Translations under genes and position numbers: made by a program
In this document: one piece after another, positions 32,320-43,009 of the stretch
Layout of the letters: the number at the start of each line of letters is the position of its first letter
How positions within the stretch are numbered: the first letter of the stretch is position 1
The notes under the pieces: generated by a model
The model's input: only the letters and a program-made list of their open reading frames with translations
Database searches by the model: none
Told to the model about the DNA's origin: nothing
Assembly (NCBI GenBank): GCA_030522415.1
Contig: CM060104.1
Coordinates: forward strand, 28,604,931 to 28,668,930
Length of the DNA: 64,000 bases
DNA from: Channallabes apus
Lineage: Eukaryota; Chordata; Actinopteri; Siluriformes; Clariidae
Direction of reading: 5' to 3'

Positions 32320-32878
32320 TGGCAGAGTTGAACCTAGCCAACCTTGACTGTGTGAAATGAGGCCAGAGTAGCGCGGGAGTTTCCACTCGTTAAATGAAGC
32401 GATTTCTCTGAAGCGGCCATGTTTTAACGGGCTTTTACTGCTCGTTATTTCAGAGGGAGAGAGAGAGAGAGAGAGAGAGATGACACAGCACAGCGTCTGC
32501 CATCTTAAACACACACCACTGCCACGTTATTCAACCCTTGGCCAGAAATGTTGATTTTTTATTTTTTTTTAATTGATGTTTAAGCACATGATTGCTTAAA
32601 TCTTCTTAATAAAAAATGATATTTCTGTAAAAAAAAAAAAAAAGATGACGTTCAGCTCAATAAGGATGGAACAACACACTCAGTGCCATGATGTTACAGG
32701 AAATCAATCACCGCCACATCAGTCATTCTTTTATTTAATTCTACATTTACGTCATCTGTGAAAAGTGTTAGTTCCTGTTTTCCACTTACGTTATAGCAGC
32801 TATAAACAGTCTGACCTGCTTCTATAGATACAGTATACAAAAAGCACAGCTGGTTACCACAACGTCTCCCATACACAT

Positions 32879-33409
32879 TAGTATAAGTTTGTACACCCCT
32901 TCTAACTCCATGGTCGTTCCTGATTTTTATTTCTCTCTACGCTGTAAAACAATCTTGAAGGTAGCTATAACGTATCTAAAATACACAATAATCTCATTTG
33001 AACAGTTGATATTGAGATGTATATCTGCTACTTCTGCTCTATAAAGCTTCATAACGGCTCTAATCTGAGGTGCAGCTTGTTAATTTCTGAGGCTGGTGAC
33101 TCTAAATGAACGTCTCCTCTGCAGCAGAGGTCAGGTTTGGTCTTACTTTCCTGGGAAGGTCTTCATGAGGGACAGTTTCATCATCATGGAGCTCGATGGG
33201 TTTTACAAACTCACTCGACACGATACTGTTCTTACAAAAACTGTTCCAGAACAGCTGACCTACGTGTCTTAAAATAACAACTGACTGTCGATGATGAAGT
33301 TGTTACTTAATTACATAATGACGTGTGTTATTCCATAGCTGGAATAAACATCCAGTGTACAATAAACATTAAATTAGAAGGTGTGTCCAAACTATTGACT
33401 GGTACTGTA
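32879..33409 (-). mobile_element. Deleted Tc1-like element, CAGTACCAGTCAATAGTTTG end
   Basis: Minus-strand relic. The right end reads inverted as CAGTACCAGTCAATAGTTTG, then GACACACCTTCTAAT, followed by TA. The other end is eroded (TTTGTACACCCCTTCTAACT). Internal text (CTTCATGAGGGACAG; CAGAGGTCAGGTTTGGTCTT; GCTTCATAACGGCTCTAATC) is the reverse complement of the same transposase N-terminal region seen at 16320-16520 and 54060-54300. The catalytic region is deleted. Confidence 0.75.
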
Positions 33410-33439
33410 GAGTATGTACTCCGACCAGTCATGACATCA

Positions 33440-33700
33440 ACACCACCGCCAAAGTGAACTGAGCAACACTGCTCACCAATCATGGGATCGTGGGCACCCG
33501 AGGCTCGTCCGTGCCCGTGGGTACCAGAGGCCAGAACGGAAATGCCAGTGGAGCACAAATGGGGGAAAAGATCACACGGTGCACCGCAACCCACCGCACA
33601 CGGGTCTCCGAACTCCCTGGAGCCCAGCCGGATCGAAAACCCACAGCACACACAGGGTCCTCTGCCAACACCCCGGTGCATTGTAGATGTAGATGTACAA
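33440..33700. other. GC-rich segment of unknown nature
   Basis: Clearly GC-richer and CpG-richer than its surroundings, between a Tc1 relic and exon 2. It has open frames on both strands (up to 129 aa) but no recognisable protein and no codon bias. It contains a short internal repeat, CGTGGGCACCCGAGGC / CGTGGGTACCAGAGGC. Confidence 0.4.
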
Positions 33701-33939
33701 TGATTAACATTGTAGATGATCGTGATATACAGTATATACTGTCTACTATAAATAAACTATTACTATAGAAGCGACTGTCTGTTAGAGTGATACGGACAGA
33801 AGATAAATTCTGCAAGTGTATGAAATCTACAGAGACAGCGTCGAACACCAGGACAGGACGTTTACTCAACCCGGTATTACACCTGTGATTTCACTTCTCT
33901 TTTCACGCAGCTCTTCAGAGAAAGCGAAAGACGACTCAC

Positions 33940-34056
33940 CTTGCCGAAGTCGCGCACGTCGAACAGGTCGAAAGCCTCGAACAGCTCGCTCTTCTTCATA
34001 GTGAACACGTCGCAGCAGGCAGACAGGAACGTTCTGATGTTCTTCAGGCACAGGAA
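33940..34056 (-). CDS. vav3: vav3 exon 2: C-terminal half of calponin-homology domain
   Basis: This 117-bp, phase 0-0 exon encodes 39 residues, starting [10 protein letters not shown] and ending LFDVRDFGK. It is the most conserved stretch of the Vav CH domain; [16 protein letters not shown] matches Vav1 and Vav3. In Vav proteins the CH domain folds back on DH and C1 for autoinhibition rather than binding actin strongly. The acceptor is CTGCAG before TTC and the donor is AAG followed by GTGAGT. It is separated from exon 3 by about 18 kb of repeat-rich intron. No upstream exon encoding the CH N-terminus was found between 34057 and 64000. Confidence 0.95.
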
Positions 34057-34099
34057 CTGCAGACGGATGGATAACAAGAAAACGTTCAGTTAAAAAAAT

Positions 34100-34716
34100 T
34101 GAATGGATACATTTTCTAATTAATATAAAGGTTATAATATTTTTCACTGAAGTGGACGGAGACAGCAGCAGTCTGATACCCAGTGCCAGTCAGGGCAGAA
34201 ATGGTGGATCATACTGTATACTGGAGTACAGATATCTGATCTCATTACAAAGCACATTAGATTAGAATTGGATTTAACTTTAAACTTAAGCGGCACAGAT
34301 CCGTGCCGGCAACAGGCAGCCGACAGTAGGTCAATGATCATTAAAAAAAACAAGTGCTTATCCACACAGGGAGGTTTTCAGGCTTCAAACTGTGTATTTG
34401 GGTTTTGGGATACGTCACATAGAATGTCACAAAGAGTTATCATGACTTTTACTAAAATGCGTAAATTCTACCACTACGAGAATCTGGGAACGACATCACA
34501 AAAATCCTTTCCAAATGAGCATACTCTTATTATCCTTATTAATATTATTATTTCTTTTTTTAAAGGAAAAAAAGAACCACAAAAACACGTAATCATGTGT
34601 GTCATGTTTATTGGTTTAATTGGTTAAAATGAAATAAAGTTCAATTCATCATGTTGCCTATTTTTTTTCCCGGAAGTACAGAGCACAGAAACCTAAACAT
34701 GAGCTGTGAGTTCAAT

Positions 34717-34762
<46 letters not shown>

Positions 34763-35360
34763 CAACTAACAACCAAGGACAACAGCTAGACACAGAGTGC
34801 TGCACAATACACGTTAAACGCTAAATAAAGGCGGATCGTGTACAGTCATGTGACGTACAGTAAGTGATCAAGTGCAGCACAATCATAAGACTTTAGTAGA
34901 TTTATTAAGAAGTTATTAATATTTCATATGGGAGTGATTTCCCTGTTAATGAGTTAATATGGACAATATTTATTATTATGTTTATCAGTAACAGCTGATA
35001 AACAGATTTACAAAATAAATAAATAAATAAATAAAAAAGTGGCAGTGACGTAGAATGAATAGAATAAAATAAAAATAAAACCAAAAGAAAAAACTTCTCT
35101 TTGTATGTAGACATTTCCAATTCTCTTTTTTATGTGTTATAGGGTCAGATTATTTCTTCTTCGATATCTAATCCACACTATTTGGTGCTGGAATCAGAGG
35201 TTAGTGTCAGCACATAATTGTGTAATGTTGTGATTTACATAACACGTGTTACATGTCAATCACAACATTAATAATAATCTACTGCACTATTATCTGCCTA
35301 CACTGTTACGTAATACAATACAGTAATATGGGGATTTGCGACACAGCCCATCATTTTGTT
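34100..35360. other. Probable vav3 intron 1, no gene recognised
   Basis: AT-rich. A (CA)n run lies at about 34721-34760. No CH-domain exon 1 was detected here or anywhere to the right. Confidence 0.45.
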
Positions 35361-35370
35361 TTTCCATGTG

Positions 35371-35371
<1 letters not shown>

Positions 35372-35407
<36 letters not shown>
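35372..35407. repeat. (CA)n microsatellite
   Basis: CA run of about 34 bp. Confidence 0.9.
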
Positions 35408-35411
<4 letters not shown>

Positions 35412-35521
35412 AATGCACAGAGACACAAACCAGACATTAGCTCATCCCTGACTGTATTTCCTGGCATTTCGCCACTTAGCTAAAGAATATCGAAAATCAA
35501 CAGAATGTTTGCATTGGAAAC

Positions 35522-35524
<3 letters not shown>

Positions 35525-35576
<52 letters not shown>
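35525..35576. repeat. (TG)n microsatellite
   Basis: TG run of about 52 bp, 120 bp from a CA run of the opposite strand. Confidence 0.92.
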
Positions 35577-35577
<1 letters not shown>

Positions 35578-35738
35578 ACAGACAGACCCAGACGCTGAGG
35601 CAGCATGTTTAATGAGACTATAGCAGTAAGTGGTTAATCATACGTAAGTGTGTGTAGATGCCTGAACTGGATAGAACTGAACTGGGAAAAAAACTGAACG
35701 AATGACCTCAGTGAAAGACCACGACCATTTCAATGAAA

Positions 35739-35756
<18 letters not shown>

Positions 35757-35822
<66 letters not shown>
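35757..35822. repeat. A19-(TA)33 simple repeat
   Basis: A poly-A of about 19 followed by a perfect TA run, which is self-complementary and cruciform-prone. Confidence 0.93.
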
Positions 35823-35826
<4 letters not shown>

Positions 35827-35844
35827 AGAGCAAGCCCATGCCCA

Positions 35845-36192
35845 TTGTTGGCGTAATGGTTATCATTGTTGCCTTGCACCTCCAGGTTCTGGGTTCGATT
35901 CCCACCTTGGGGTCTGTGTGAGTGGAGTTTGCATCTTCTCTCCGTACTTGATGGGTTTCCTCCCAAAGACACGCAGATTAGGCTGAGTGGTGTTGAATTG
36001 GGTGTGGTTGTTTGGTGAAAGTTTTATTATTATTTTTATTATTATTGTTATTATTATTGTGCGTCTATATGAGTGTGTGTGCGCCCTGTGATGGATTGGC
36101 ACCATGTCCAGGGTGTCCCCCCGCCTCGTGCCCCAAGTCTCCTGTGATAGAGGTCAATAAGAGGTATAAACAAATGAGTGATTGAGTGAGTG
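35845..36192 (+). repeat. tRNA-like SINE (Mermaid-like), plus-strand copy
   Basis: The head GGCGTAATGGTTATCATTGT, then TGCCTTGCACCTCCAGGTTC, then GGTTCGATTCCC. The body has GGAGTTTGCATCTTCTCTCC, CCCTGTGATGGATTGGCACC and GGGTGTCCCCCCGCCTCGTG. The tail is (GTGA)n at 36176-36192. It includes the CCCTGTGATGG portion missing from the 21306 copy. Confidence 0.8.
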
Positions 36193-37051
36193 AGAGGGTG
36201 ACCACGCACATTTCAATGAAAAAAAAAAAGTGTCCATAAAATTCTTTTCATAAATAATAATATAAATAATAAAAACAATTTCACTGAAAGCTCTCTCCGA
36301 ATTCACAAAAACAATTAATTCTCTTAAAGACCACATGCACTTCAATAAAAAAATACATAAATAAATAAAAGAAAAACAATAATTTGACTGAAAAATATGC
36401 CAATTTCAGTAAAAAAAAAAAATTAACTGGAAGACCAATCCCTTTTAATTAAAGACTACTAATGAACTAATTTCATTGAAAGACCACGCCCAAAAAAAAC
36501 ACAAAAAAAACTAAATTCACTAAATTAACTGATTAATGTTCAAATACTGTGAATTTATTATTGTGCATCAGGTGACTAGCCCATGTATTAGTAAACCATT
36601 ATTAATAAATTAGGTTTTTTTAAATTTATTAAAATATTGGCAAAAATATTGTCATCTTACTATTATGTCATCTCCATAATATTTATAATAAATATTTAAA
36701 TCCCTTTTCAAGCTCTATTTTTTTTCGGCAGAGAGGCACAAAGACTGATGGGAAACTTCGCATGTCAATGACAAAATAAACTACTTTTAGTAAAAGTCCT
36801 TCTCTTTAAAGCCACGCCTCCTGTCACTGTCAAGCCGGATCTGTAAAAGGAGAATTGACTTTCGCTGAAAGGCCACGCCTCTATCATTACAGACTCCGCC
36901 TCCTTCAATGATACTGCGGAAAACTGTTTAGAGAAATAAAGTCACGAATAAGCGTCTCATTCAGTGTTGTTTCTGAGGTAGAGATTAACATCAGGAAGTG
37001 TGTGCCTACTGATAATCATCTAAATGAGTGACTCTATAATGCGCTCCTTCC

Positions 37052-37054
<3 letters not shown>

Positions 37055-37118
<64 letters not shown>
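37055..37118. repeat. (CA)n microsatellite
   Basis: CA run of about 62 bp. Confidence 0.93.
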
Positions 37119-37119
<1 letters not shown>

Positions 37120-37469
37120 CACGTCCTCTTACAAAATATCTTAAGATCTATTTATTTTAATAAAGTACAGGAAAGAAACAGCACACAAAAATAGCAGAGA
37201 AAATAATTACAAAATTTATTATAATAGCAAATAAGTTTATAATTGATAAATAATGAATAGAAAAGTTTGTATATTTATTGTTCTTTCACTGTCTCGCTTA
37301 CATTTTTATTTATTTTCTATGATTTAATTATTTATTTTTAAATCTGTTATTTAATTTGTATTTTATTGTATTTCTGTTTTATTTTATTCATACTCTCCTT
37401 TTTTAAATGTCTAAAAACATAAACATAAGAGGAGATGCTGCATTTTGTTTAATGTTAGGACTTGTTATT

Positions 37470-37650
37470 TAAATAATAATAATAATAATAATAAGAAGAA
37501 GAAGAAGAAGAAGAAGAAGAATTATTTTTATTATTATCATTATTATTATGTATTACATAAAAAAACTACTAAACAAATATTTATATTTTATTTAGATAGT
37601 TACTGATGTTATTATTATTATTATTATTATTGTTATTATTATTATTATCT
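37470..37650. repeat. (AAT)n-(AAG)n-(TTA)n cluster
   Basis: AATAATAATAAT changes to (AGA)n at 37493-37520, with further TTA runs at 37525-37550 and 37610-37650. Confidence 0.85.
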
Positions 37651-37843
37651 TTAATAATAATAAATATATTATTGGAAGTTATTTTGCATTGTGCTAATAA
37701 CATTCGTTTTTTAAACTCTTGCTTTTATGTTCTGTTAATTATTATTATTACTTTACTTTTTTTTATCAAATGCTTAACATAACTTTTTATTCTTTTGCAA
37801 CTTCTGCTTAACCTAATTTGTTACTCTTTTGAAATTATATACA

Positions 37844-38824
37844 CAGTGGGGAAAATAACTATTTGATCCCGTCAAAGGATGTCAGGAAGAAGATTGTAGA
37901 CCTGCACAAGGCTGGAATGGGCTTCAAGACCATCAGCTAGAAGTTTATTTGAGAATGTTTATTCTCAAATAGAAGAAATACAAAGTAACCATCAATCGCC
38001 ATTGGTCTGGAGCTCCATGCATGATTTCACCTCATGGAGTGTAAAAAGTAAAAACTTTCTTTTAGTTGCTCCCAGCGAGAGGTCGCCACGGCAGACCATC
38101 TGGTCTGCTCACAACTTGGCAAAGGTTTTACACCAGATGTCCTTCCTGATGCAACCCTCCCATTTTTCTAACTGGGCTTGAGATTGACACTGCATGTCAC
38201 GCCGTGGCTGGGTAGTAAGGGGTGTGGCGACCCACCGACGGCAAGGCTCGAACTCCGATCCTCAAATCTTCACAGCAACACCCTAGAGCTTAGCCGTCAG
38301 AGACACCACGCCCTCATGGGGTAAGGATAATCATGAGAAAAGTGAGGGATCAGTCCAAAAGAACCCCCTGAAGCCGGGTCATGGATGGGTCTTCCAGCAT
38401 GACAATGAAGCACATTACGGTCATGAAGTGGCCTAGCCACAGTCTCCAGCACTACAGAAAATGTATAGAGGGAGCTGAAACTTCGAGTTGCCAAGCGCCA
38501 GGCAAGAAACCTTCAGGATTTAAAGATCTGCGAAGATGAGTGGATCAAAATCCCTCCTGAAATGTGTTCAATGTGTTTGCCAATAAGGGTTTCTCCATCA
38601 AGTTTTAAATCATGCTTACTTATTTTATTTTTTGGAATGCAAATCGATTTCTAACCTTTGTATCATGTGCTTTTTCTGCATTTTTAATTGATATTCTGTC
38701 TCTACCCTTTACAATAAACCTACGATAAAAAAGTTATAGATATAAAATTATAGACCCTTTATTACTTTGTAAGTGGGTAAACTTACAAAATCTACATGGG
38801 CTCAAATAATTATTTTCCCCATTG
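37844..38824 (+). mobile_element. Degraded Tc1-like element, CAGTGGGGAAAATAACTATT ends, with a SINE inside
   Basis: The left end CAGTGGGGAAAATAACTATT then TGATCCC. The right end reads CAAATAATTATTTTCCCCAT and is inverted. Internal transposase relic text includes GGATGTCAGGAAGAAGATTG, CTGGAGCTCCATGC and CTTCCAGCATGACAATGAAG, where the catalytic QDNDPKH-like site has become HDNEAH. A tRNA-like SINE is inserted at 38041-38311. Many stops make it dead. Confidence 0.8.
38041..38311 (-). repeat. SINE-like repeat, CACCAGATGCCCTTCCT family, copy 2, nested in Tc1
   Basis: It matches copy 1 at 6700: TTAGTTGCTCCCAGCGAGAG, then TTTTACACCAGATGTCCTTC, then CTGATGCAACCCTCCCATTT. It ends with a minus-strand tRNA-like head containing GGCTCGAACTCCGATCC. 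It is flanked by CCTCATGGAGT (38030-38040) and CCTCATGGGGT (38312-38322), an 11-bp target duplication with one mismatch inside the Tc1 relic. Confidence 0.82.
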
Positions 38825-38884
38825 TTATATATACAGTATTATAATAATAATATATTATTATTATTATTATTATTGTGCTATTGT

Positions 38885-39320
38885 TGTTGTTATAATGATT
38901 TATCCGCCCCCTCGAGTCGGCTGCCAGCTTCCTGTGCAGTTCCGCATTACACTCTCGTGTCTATCTTGGGCAACACGACAGGAAGTGGCTTTTTTTTCCC
39001 TCTCTGTCTGTGTGAAACTCTGCCTGTGCCCCGAATGTTACACCACTCATGGCCCATCTTCACAATGTAAAATATCCGAGCTGTGTTGATCTACTCCACA
39101 TTTCACTGGGAGCGAAACATCAGCATCACCTCTGAGAAACAGCTGATCGTATAAGGAAGGAAATAAAGAGTAAAGTTTAAGCTGAAATATTTGGAACATA
39201 TGGCTACAGTTATAGCTCATGTCAGTTCCAGCGCTAATCTCACACACTGCAGAGGACGGCGAGCTAGCGAGGTCAGTTCACAGTGGTGCATTGTGGGTAA
39301 ACACATCTTCCATCGATTTA
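38885..39320. other. Unique sequence, function unknown
   Basis: More balanced in base composition than its surroundings, with two AGGAAG(T/C)-type ETS-like words (CTTCCTGTGCAG; ACAGGAAGTGGC near 38978). No protein match. It could be a conserved non-coding segment, but conservation cannot be judged here. Confidence 0.3.
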
Positions 39321-39869
39321 AGGGCCATAAGGGCCTACAGCTAATTTTAACTAGTATTAAAGTTCATGCAAAAAAAAAAAATTTTTTAATAAATAAATAA
39401 AGAAGATGAAGAAGAATGATGATTTTGTTTCATGTTTTACATTTGGATTTCTTTAATGTTTTCTGTTTTATTTAGTTTTTATAATGCATTTACATTTTTC
39501 ATCTGACATTTTTTTGACCACAAATCCGTGTAACAATAAAATCATGCCACACACTCGCTGACGTGAAAACTGAAATGAACCAAAAAGAGAACATAAATGT
39601 AAATTAAAAAAATGCAAAAAAAATTTTTTGACCTCTGAACTTAAAACTTTTAATTCTACAGAGTAAAAAGGCAGGAGAACTGCATATTTTATTTGCTCAA
39701 ATAAGTACATTAGCTCAAGTAAATAAATATTGGCTAGACCTGGATTTGCTAGAAGTAAATAAATGTAAACAAATAAATGAAAGAAAGAAATTTTCAAGCA
39801 TTTTCAAGAAGTAAATGTTTCATAAAGGGCTAGAAATGGCCGAAATTGTCTAAACGTCTCTCCCTCTTT

Positions 39870-39871
<2 letters not shown>

Positions 39872-39941
<70 letters not shown>
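39872..39941. repeat. (CA)35 microsatellite
   Basis: A perfect CA run of about 70 bp. Confidence 0.95.
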
Positions 39942-39943
<2 letters not shown>

Positions 39944-40529
39944 TCTCTTCGGAAGCCTTCACAGGGCCTTGGGCTCCAACATGTTCACAGATAAGATAGA
40001 CATAAATGCCTTCACTGTTTATACATTTATTTGGTTTCCTCCTGCTATCATCGGAGTAAATCGTGCAGACGCCCCTCAGAGACGTCCGACTGTGGCCAAG
40101 TATCAGGAGGAAGCACACACACGAACATACTCTTACACGCTCATACACACACAGCAAAAGGAAAAGGCAACACACATGCATTTGCAAATTGAATCATCAC
40201 TTACGCACAGACACAAACACACAAACACAAAATAGTGCTTAGTTAAGAAGTATTACAGTGATTAAGGTAACTGCAAACAAATGAAGTAATAAAATAACGT
40301 TACCATAGCAACCCTAATCTTTTCATCACTACTACATTAATTACAGACTCGTTCAACCCAGACGTTCCTTTCTAATTCACTTTTTTAGATAGTGAGAGAT
40401 CAAAGATGGGCTGCAGGTTGAGAAGCAGACATTGTTACACACTTCTGAGAGGGGAAGCAGACACGTATACACACACCGCACGCTAGGCAGATGGATGAAA
40501 TAAAAACTCATGCAATTAAATTTCAACAA

Positions 40530-40574
<45 letters not shown>

Positions 40575-40600
40575 GAGACAGAGAGAGAGACAGAGAGAGA
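40530..40600. repeat. (GA)n microsatellite
   Basis: GA run with GACAGAGA interruptions. Confidence 0.88.
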
Positions 40601-41007
40601 ACGGGAAATAATGCAGACAGAAGCATATTAAGTATACATCATGAAATCTGATATTAACAACAGAGAGACGTGTAGACGTTGTGTGCATAGAGGTTTTGTG
40701 TTTGAAGGGGTCTGGCACAAATTTGTTTTTATTCTAAATCTTAATGACATTAGAGTCTGTTCCCATTCCCACCACATCACACACATTAGGATGCTGTCTA
40801 TTCGTATTAAAAGACAAGATGAGCAGCTACTCAGAGGGAATGCTGTTTTTTTTTGTACTTTGTTTATGCTAATCTAAAAACTCGAACAGGCAAGCTTGCT
40901 TGGACTCATTTTTGCAGCAATCTTTATATAACTATCTCATTTAACACAGATACAGTACACATACAGTACATTACAGTACAATTTTTTTCTTCACATGCAC
41001 AAATCTC

Positions 41008-41060
41008 TGGCGGTGTACCTCAGGGCTCTGTTTTAGGCCTAGTCTTATTATTCCATCTAG
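41008..41060 (+). pseudogene. Short LINE reverse transcriptase remnant
   Basis: Reads SGGVPQGSVLGLVLLFHLD, matching the G-x-PQGSVLGP-x-LF block that precedes the FADD motif in L2-type LINE reverse transcriptases. Only about 55 bp remain, abutting the hAT end at 41063. Confidence 0.6.
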
Positions 41061-41062
41061 AC

Positions 41063-41620
41063 CAGGGGTGTCAAACATACGGCCCGTGGGCCGAACACGG
41101 TCCAATAAGGATGATTTGAACAATAATATTAAATATAAATTATTTTTTATTATCATTATTATTAGTAGTAGTAGTATTAAATAAAGTCTATGTCCGGGTA
41201 TTCGCTGCAATATTGTGTTTGGTTTTATTATTTTTTTTATTTTATCATTGATCATTTAACTGCTCTTCTATTGCGCTTCTGCCGAAAACGCTAACATGCA
41301 TGCGCATTCTAAATTGGCGCCTAAATCTAATTTCTTCGGCTATTAAGATGTGAGGCAAGCACTCGCGATTTTAAAAAAATGTGCAAAAAAAGAAAATTTT
41401 TCTGGAAGGGCGGATGTTTCAGGAGAAATGGAAAGAGAAGTATTTCTTCTGTGAGGTCAACGGCAAGCCGGTATGTCATTACTAAAAAGTATCTGACACG
41501 TAATATTCATGTTCAAAGAAAAGGATTTTGCTTGCCATTACTTGGCATTGTTTTTTCCCCAAAAAGGAATAAGAGTGTTAATGAAAAGTTTCTGAGGACT
41601 TGTTAAATGCAGTTTTACAG
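41063..41620 (+). mobile_element. hAT-like transposon relic
   Basis: The left end CAGGGGTGTCAAACATACGG then CCCGTGGGCCG is a hAT-type terminus found widely in vertebrates. At about 41414-41485 one frame reads MFQEKWKEKYFFCEVNGKPV then CHY. This is the BED/zinc-finger-like N-terminus of hAT transposases and of domesticated relatives such as GTF2IRD2-like proteins. It is followed by stops. No right terminus was located, so the end coordinate is approximate. Confidence 0.65.
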
Positions 41621-41629
41621 AATATATTG

Positions 41630-42047
41630 TATTTGTTGTAATCCCCCATACAGTAGTCATGCTGCTATATGTCAGCTAACTAGCGGTACTTTGGGAAGCT
41701 TATCTTGGCAGCCCCTATAGCTAACAATAATAAAAGTATATACTGATTTACACTTTCTAAAAAACTAAATATTTTTTAGGATTTTGTGCTTTTAAATGTT
41801 TTGATGTGCTCAGGATTAGGTCATTAATGTACTATACTGTAACTATTACTCCTCAGTCAGACATCTGGAATAAGTTTTAGTATGTAATGATCACAGTGTT
41901 GTTTATCCCATTCTGGTTTAAGATGAACTATTTTACCCATCTCTAGCTACATTCATGTTGTACACTGAGCCACCTGACCCGAACTCTAGGGTACCTCTAA
42001 GGGTGGCTTTGTGTTTTCCATTACCTCCTGAAACCTGAAGAATAATT

Positions 42048-42050
<3 letters not shown>
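41630..42050. other. Intergenic/intronic sequence, nothing recognised
   Basis: No reading frame or repeat family identified. Confidence 0.4.

Positions 42051-42053
<3 letters not shown>

Positions 42054-42114
<61 letters not shown>
42054..42114. repeat. (TA)30 microsatellite
   Basis: A perfect TA run of about 61 bp, followed by (TTG)n. Confidence 0.93.
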
Positions 42115-42126
<12 letters not shown>

Positions 42127-42699
42127 TTTTTTATTATATATTTTTTTAATATCTGCATTTTCTCCACTCCTGACACTTTAAAATTCTTTTTTAAAACCCA
42201 TCTTTATATTTTGAGTGCATACAAGGTCTGCGGTGTTTAAAAAGCCATGTAAGGAGAGCTGTTTATAATGGAGTCACTAAAGCTTGGCTGAAAAAAAGGA
42301 AGTGTCCCTGCTGCCAAAAAAAAAAACAGCTGGTCATCTGTGCCAGCAGTAACATGCAGGTGAGCAGAGGTGCGTCAGAGTACGTCAAAGCATTAAACAG
42401 CTGCTGAACGCATCTTCTGGATTCTGTTGTTGCGTAGGAAGCTTGGAACACTGGACAATAAAGTAATACAATCTAAGAAGACATGGCAAAAGTGCATGGT
42501 TTCTTTTACTACTGACAATCGATGTTAAACAGGATGTTAAATAATCAGAAAGCGCTACTAAGTAGGATACTTGGTAATGCTTGGGGCTTCTTTCTTTACT
42601 ACTTCTTAAGCAAATCTAAAGACTGAAAATATGTATACAAGGTAAACTGCTGAAATTGATAGAATGTTGACATTTGGCTGTTAGTTCCTCAGTTCCATC

Positions 42700-43006
42700 T
42701 AGGAACCTCAGTAGTCCAACTAGGGACAGTGGAGGTCAACAGTGACCATTGTATTTATTCCCATTTTTATGACCATGGTAGGACCTTCATGGGTGCATTG
42801 ACACACTACAGGCAATTTTGTGAACACCAATTAGACTAATCGGCATGTCTTTAAACTGTGTGAGGAAACCGGAGTACCCGGAGGAAACCCACCAAGCACG
42901 GGGAGAACATGCAAACTCCATGCACAGAAACCCCGAGGTGGGAACAGAACCAGGATCCTGGAGGTGCAATGCAACAGTGCTAACCATTACGCCACCATGC
43001 CGCCAG
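42700..43006 (-). repeat. tRNA-like SINE (Mermaid-like), minus-strand copy with extended distal part
   Basis: Minus-strand head GGCGGCATGGTGGCGTAATG, then GTTAGCACTGTTGCATTGCA, with a weak B-box (GGTTCTGTTCCC). The body has GGAGTTTGCATGTTCTCCCC and GTTTCCTCCGGGTACTCCGG. The distal 42700-42815 part is shared with 1180-1312. Confidence 0.8.
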
Positions 43007-43009
43007 TAA

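Larger units (their letters stand above)
1525..34056 (-). other. vav3: vav3-like gene, partial: exons 2-11 of a Vav-family Rho/Rac GEF
   Basis: Vav proteins are cytoplasmic exchange factors that activate Rho/Rac GTPases downstream of tyrosine kinases. Seen here are ten minus-strand exons with GT-AG borders and compatible phases, totalling 876 bp (292 codons). They cover the C-terminal half of the CH domain, the acidic region and about 85% of DH. Family choice: GGEVYEDLMK, EEDLYDCVY and DIRSCCLAEI fit Vav3 better than Vav1 or Vav2 as I know those proteins. Introns 2 to 10 measure about 18042, 1159, 3402, 102, 775, 1509, 143, 3252 and 3272 bp. Exon 1 and the PH-C1-SH3-SH2-SH3 part are absent from the window. 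Which teleost duplicate (a or b) it is cannot be told. Confidence 0.9.
35700..36910. repeat. Degenerate tandem field, GAAAGACCACGCCCATTTCA type, with insertions
   Basis: Units near 35712, 36190, 36325, 36430, 36478 and 36865 share GAAAGACCACGCCC / ATTTCAATGAAAAAAA. The field is interrupted by the (TA)n tract and a SINE between 35757 and 36190. The sequence on both sides (ACCATTTCAATGAAAAAAAA at 35724, CACATTTCAATGAAAAAAAA at 36208) matches. Confidence 0.65.

Noticed and set aside
33328..33869. 117-aa and 129-aa ORFs near exon 2
   Set aside because: Open on both strands in a GC-rich patch, with no recognisable domain. They look like chance frames in CpG-rich DNA.
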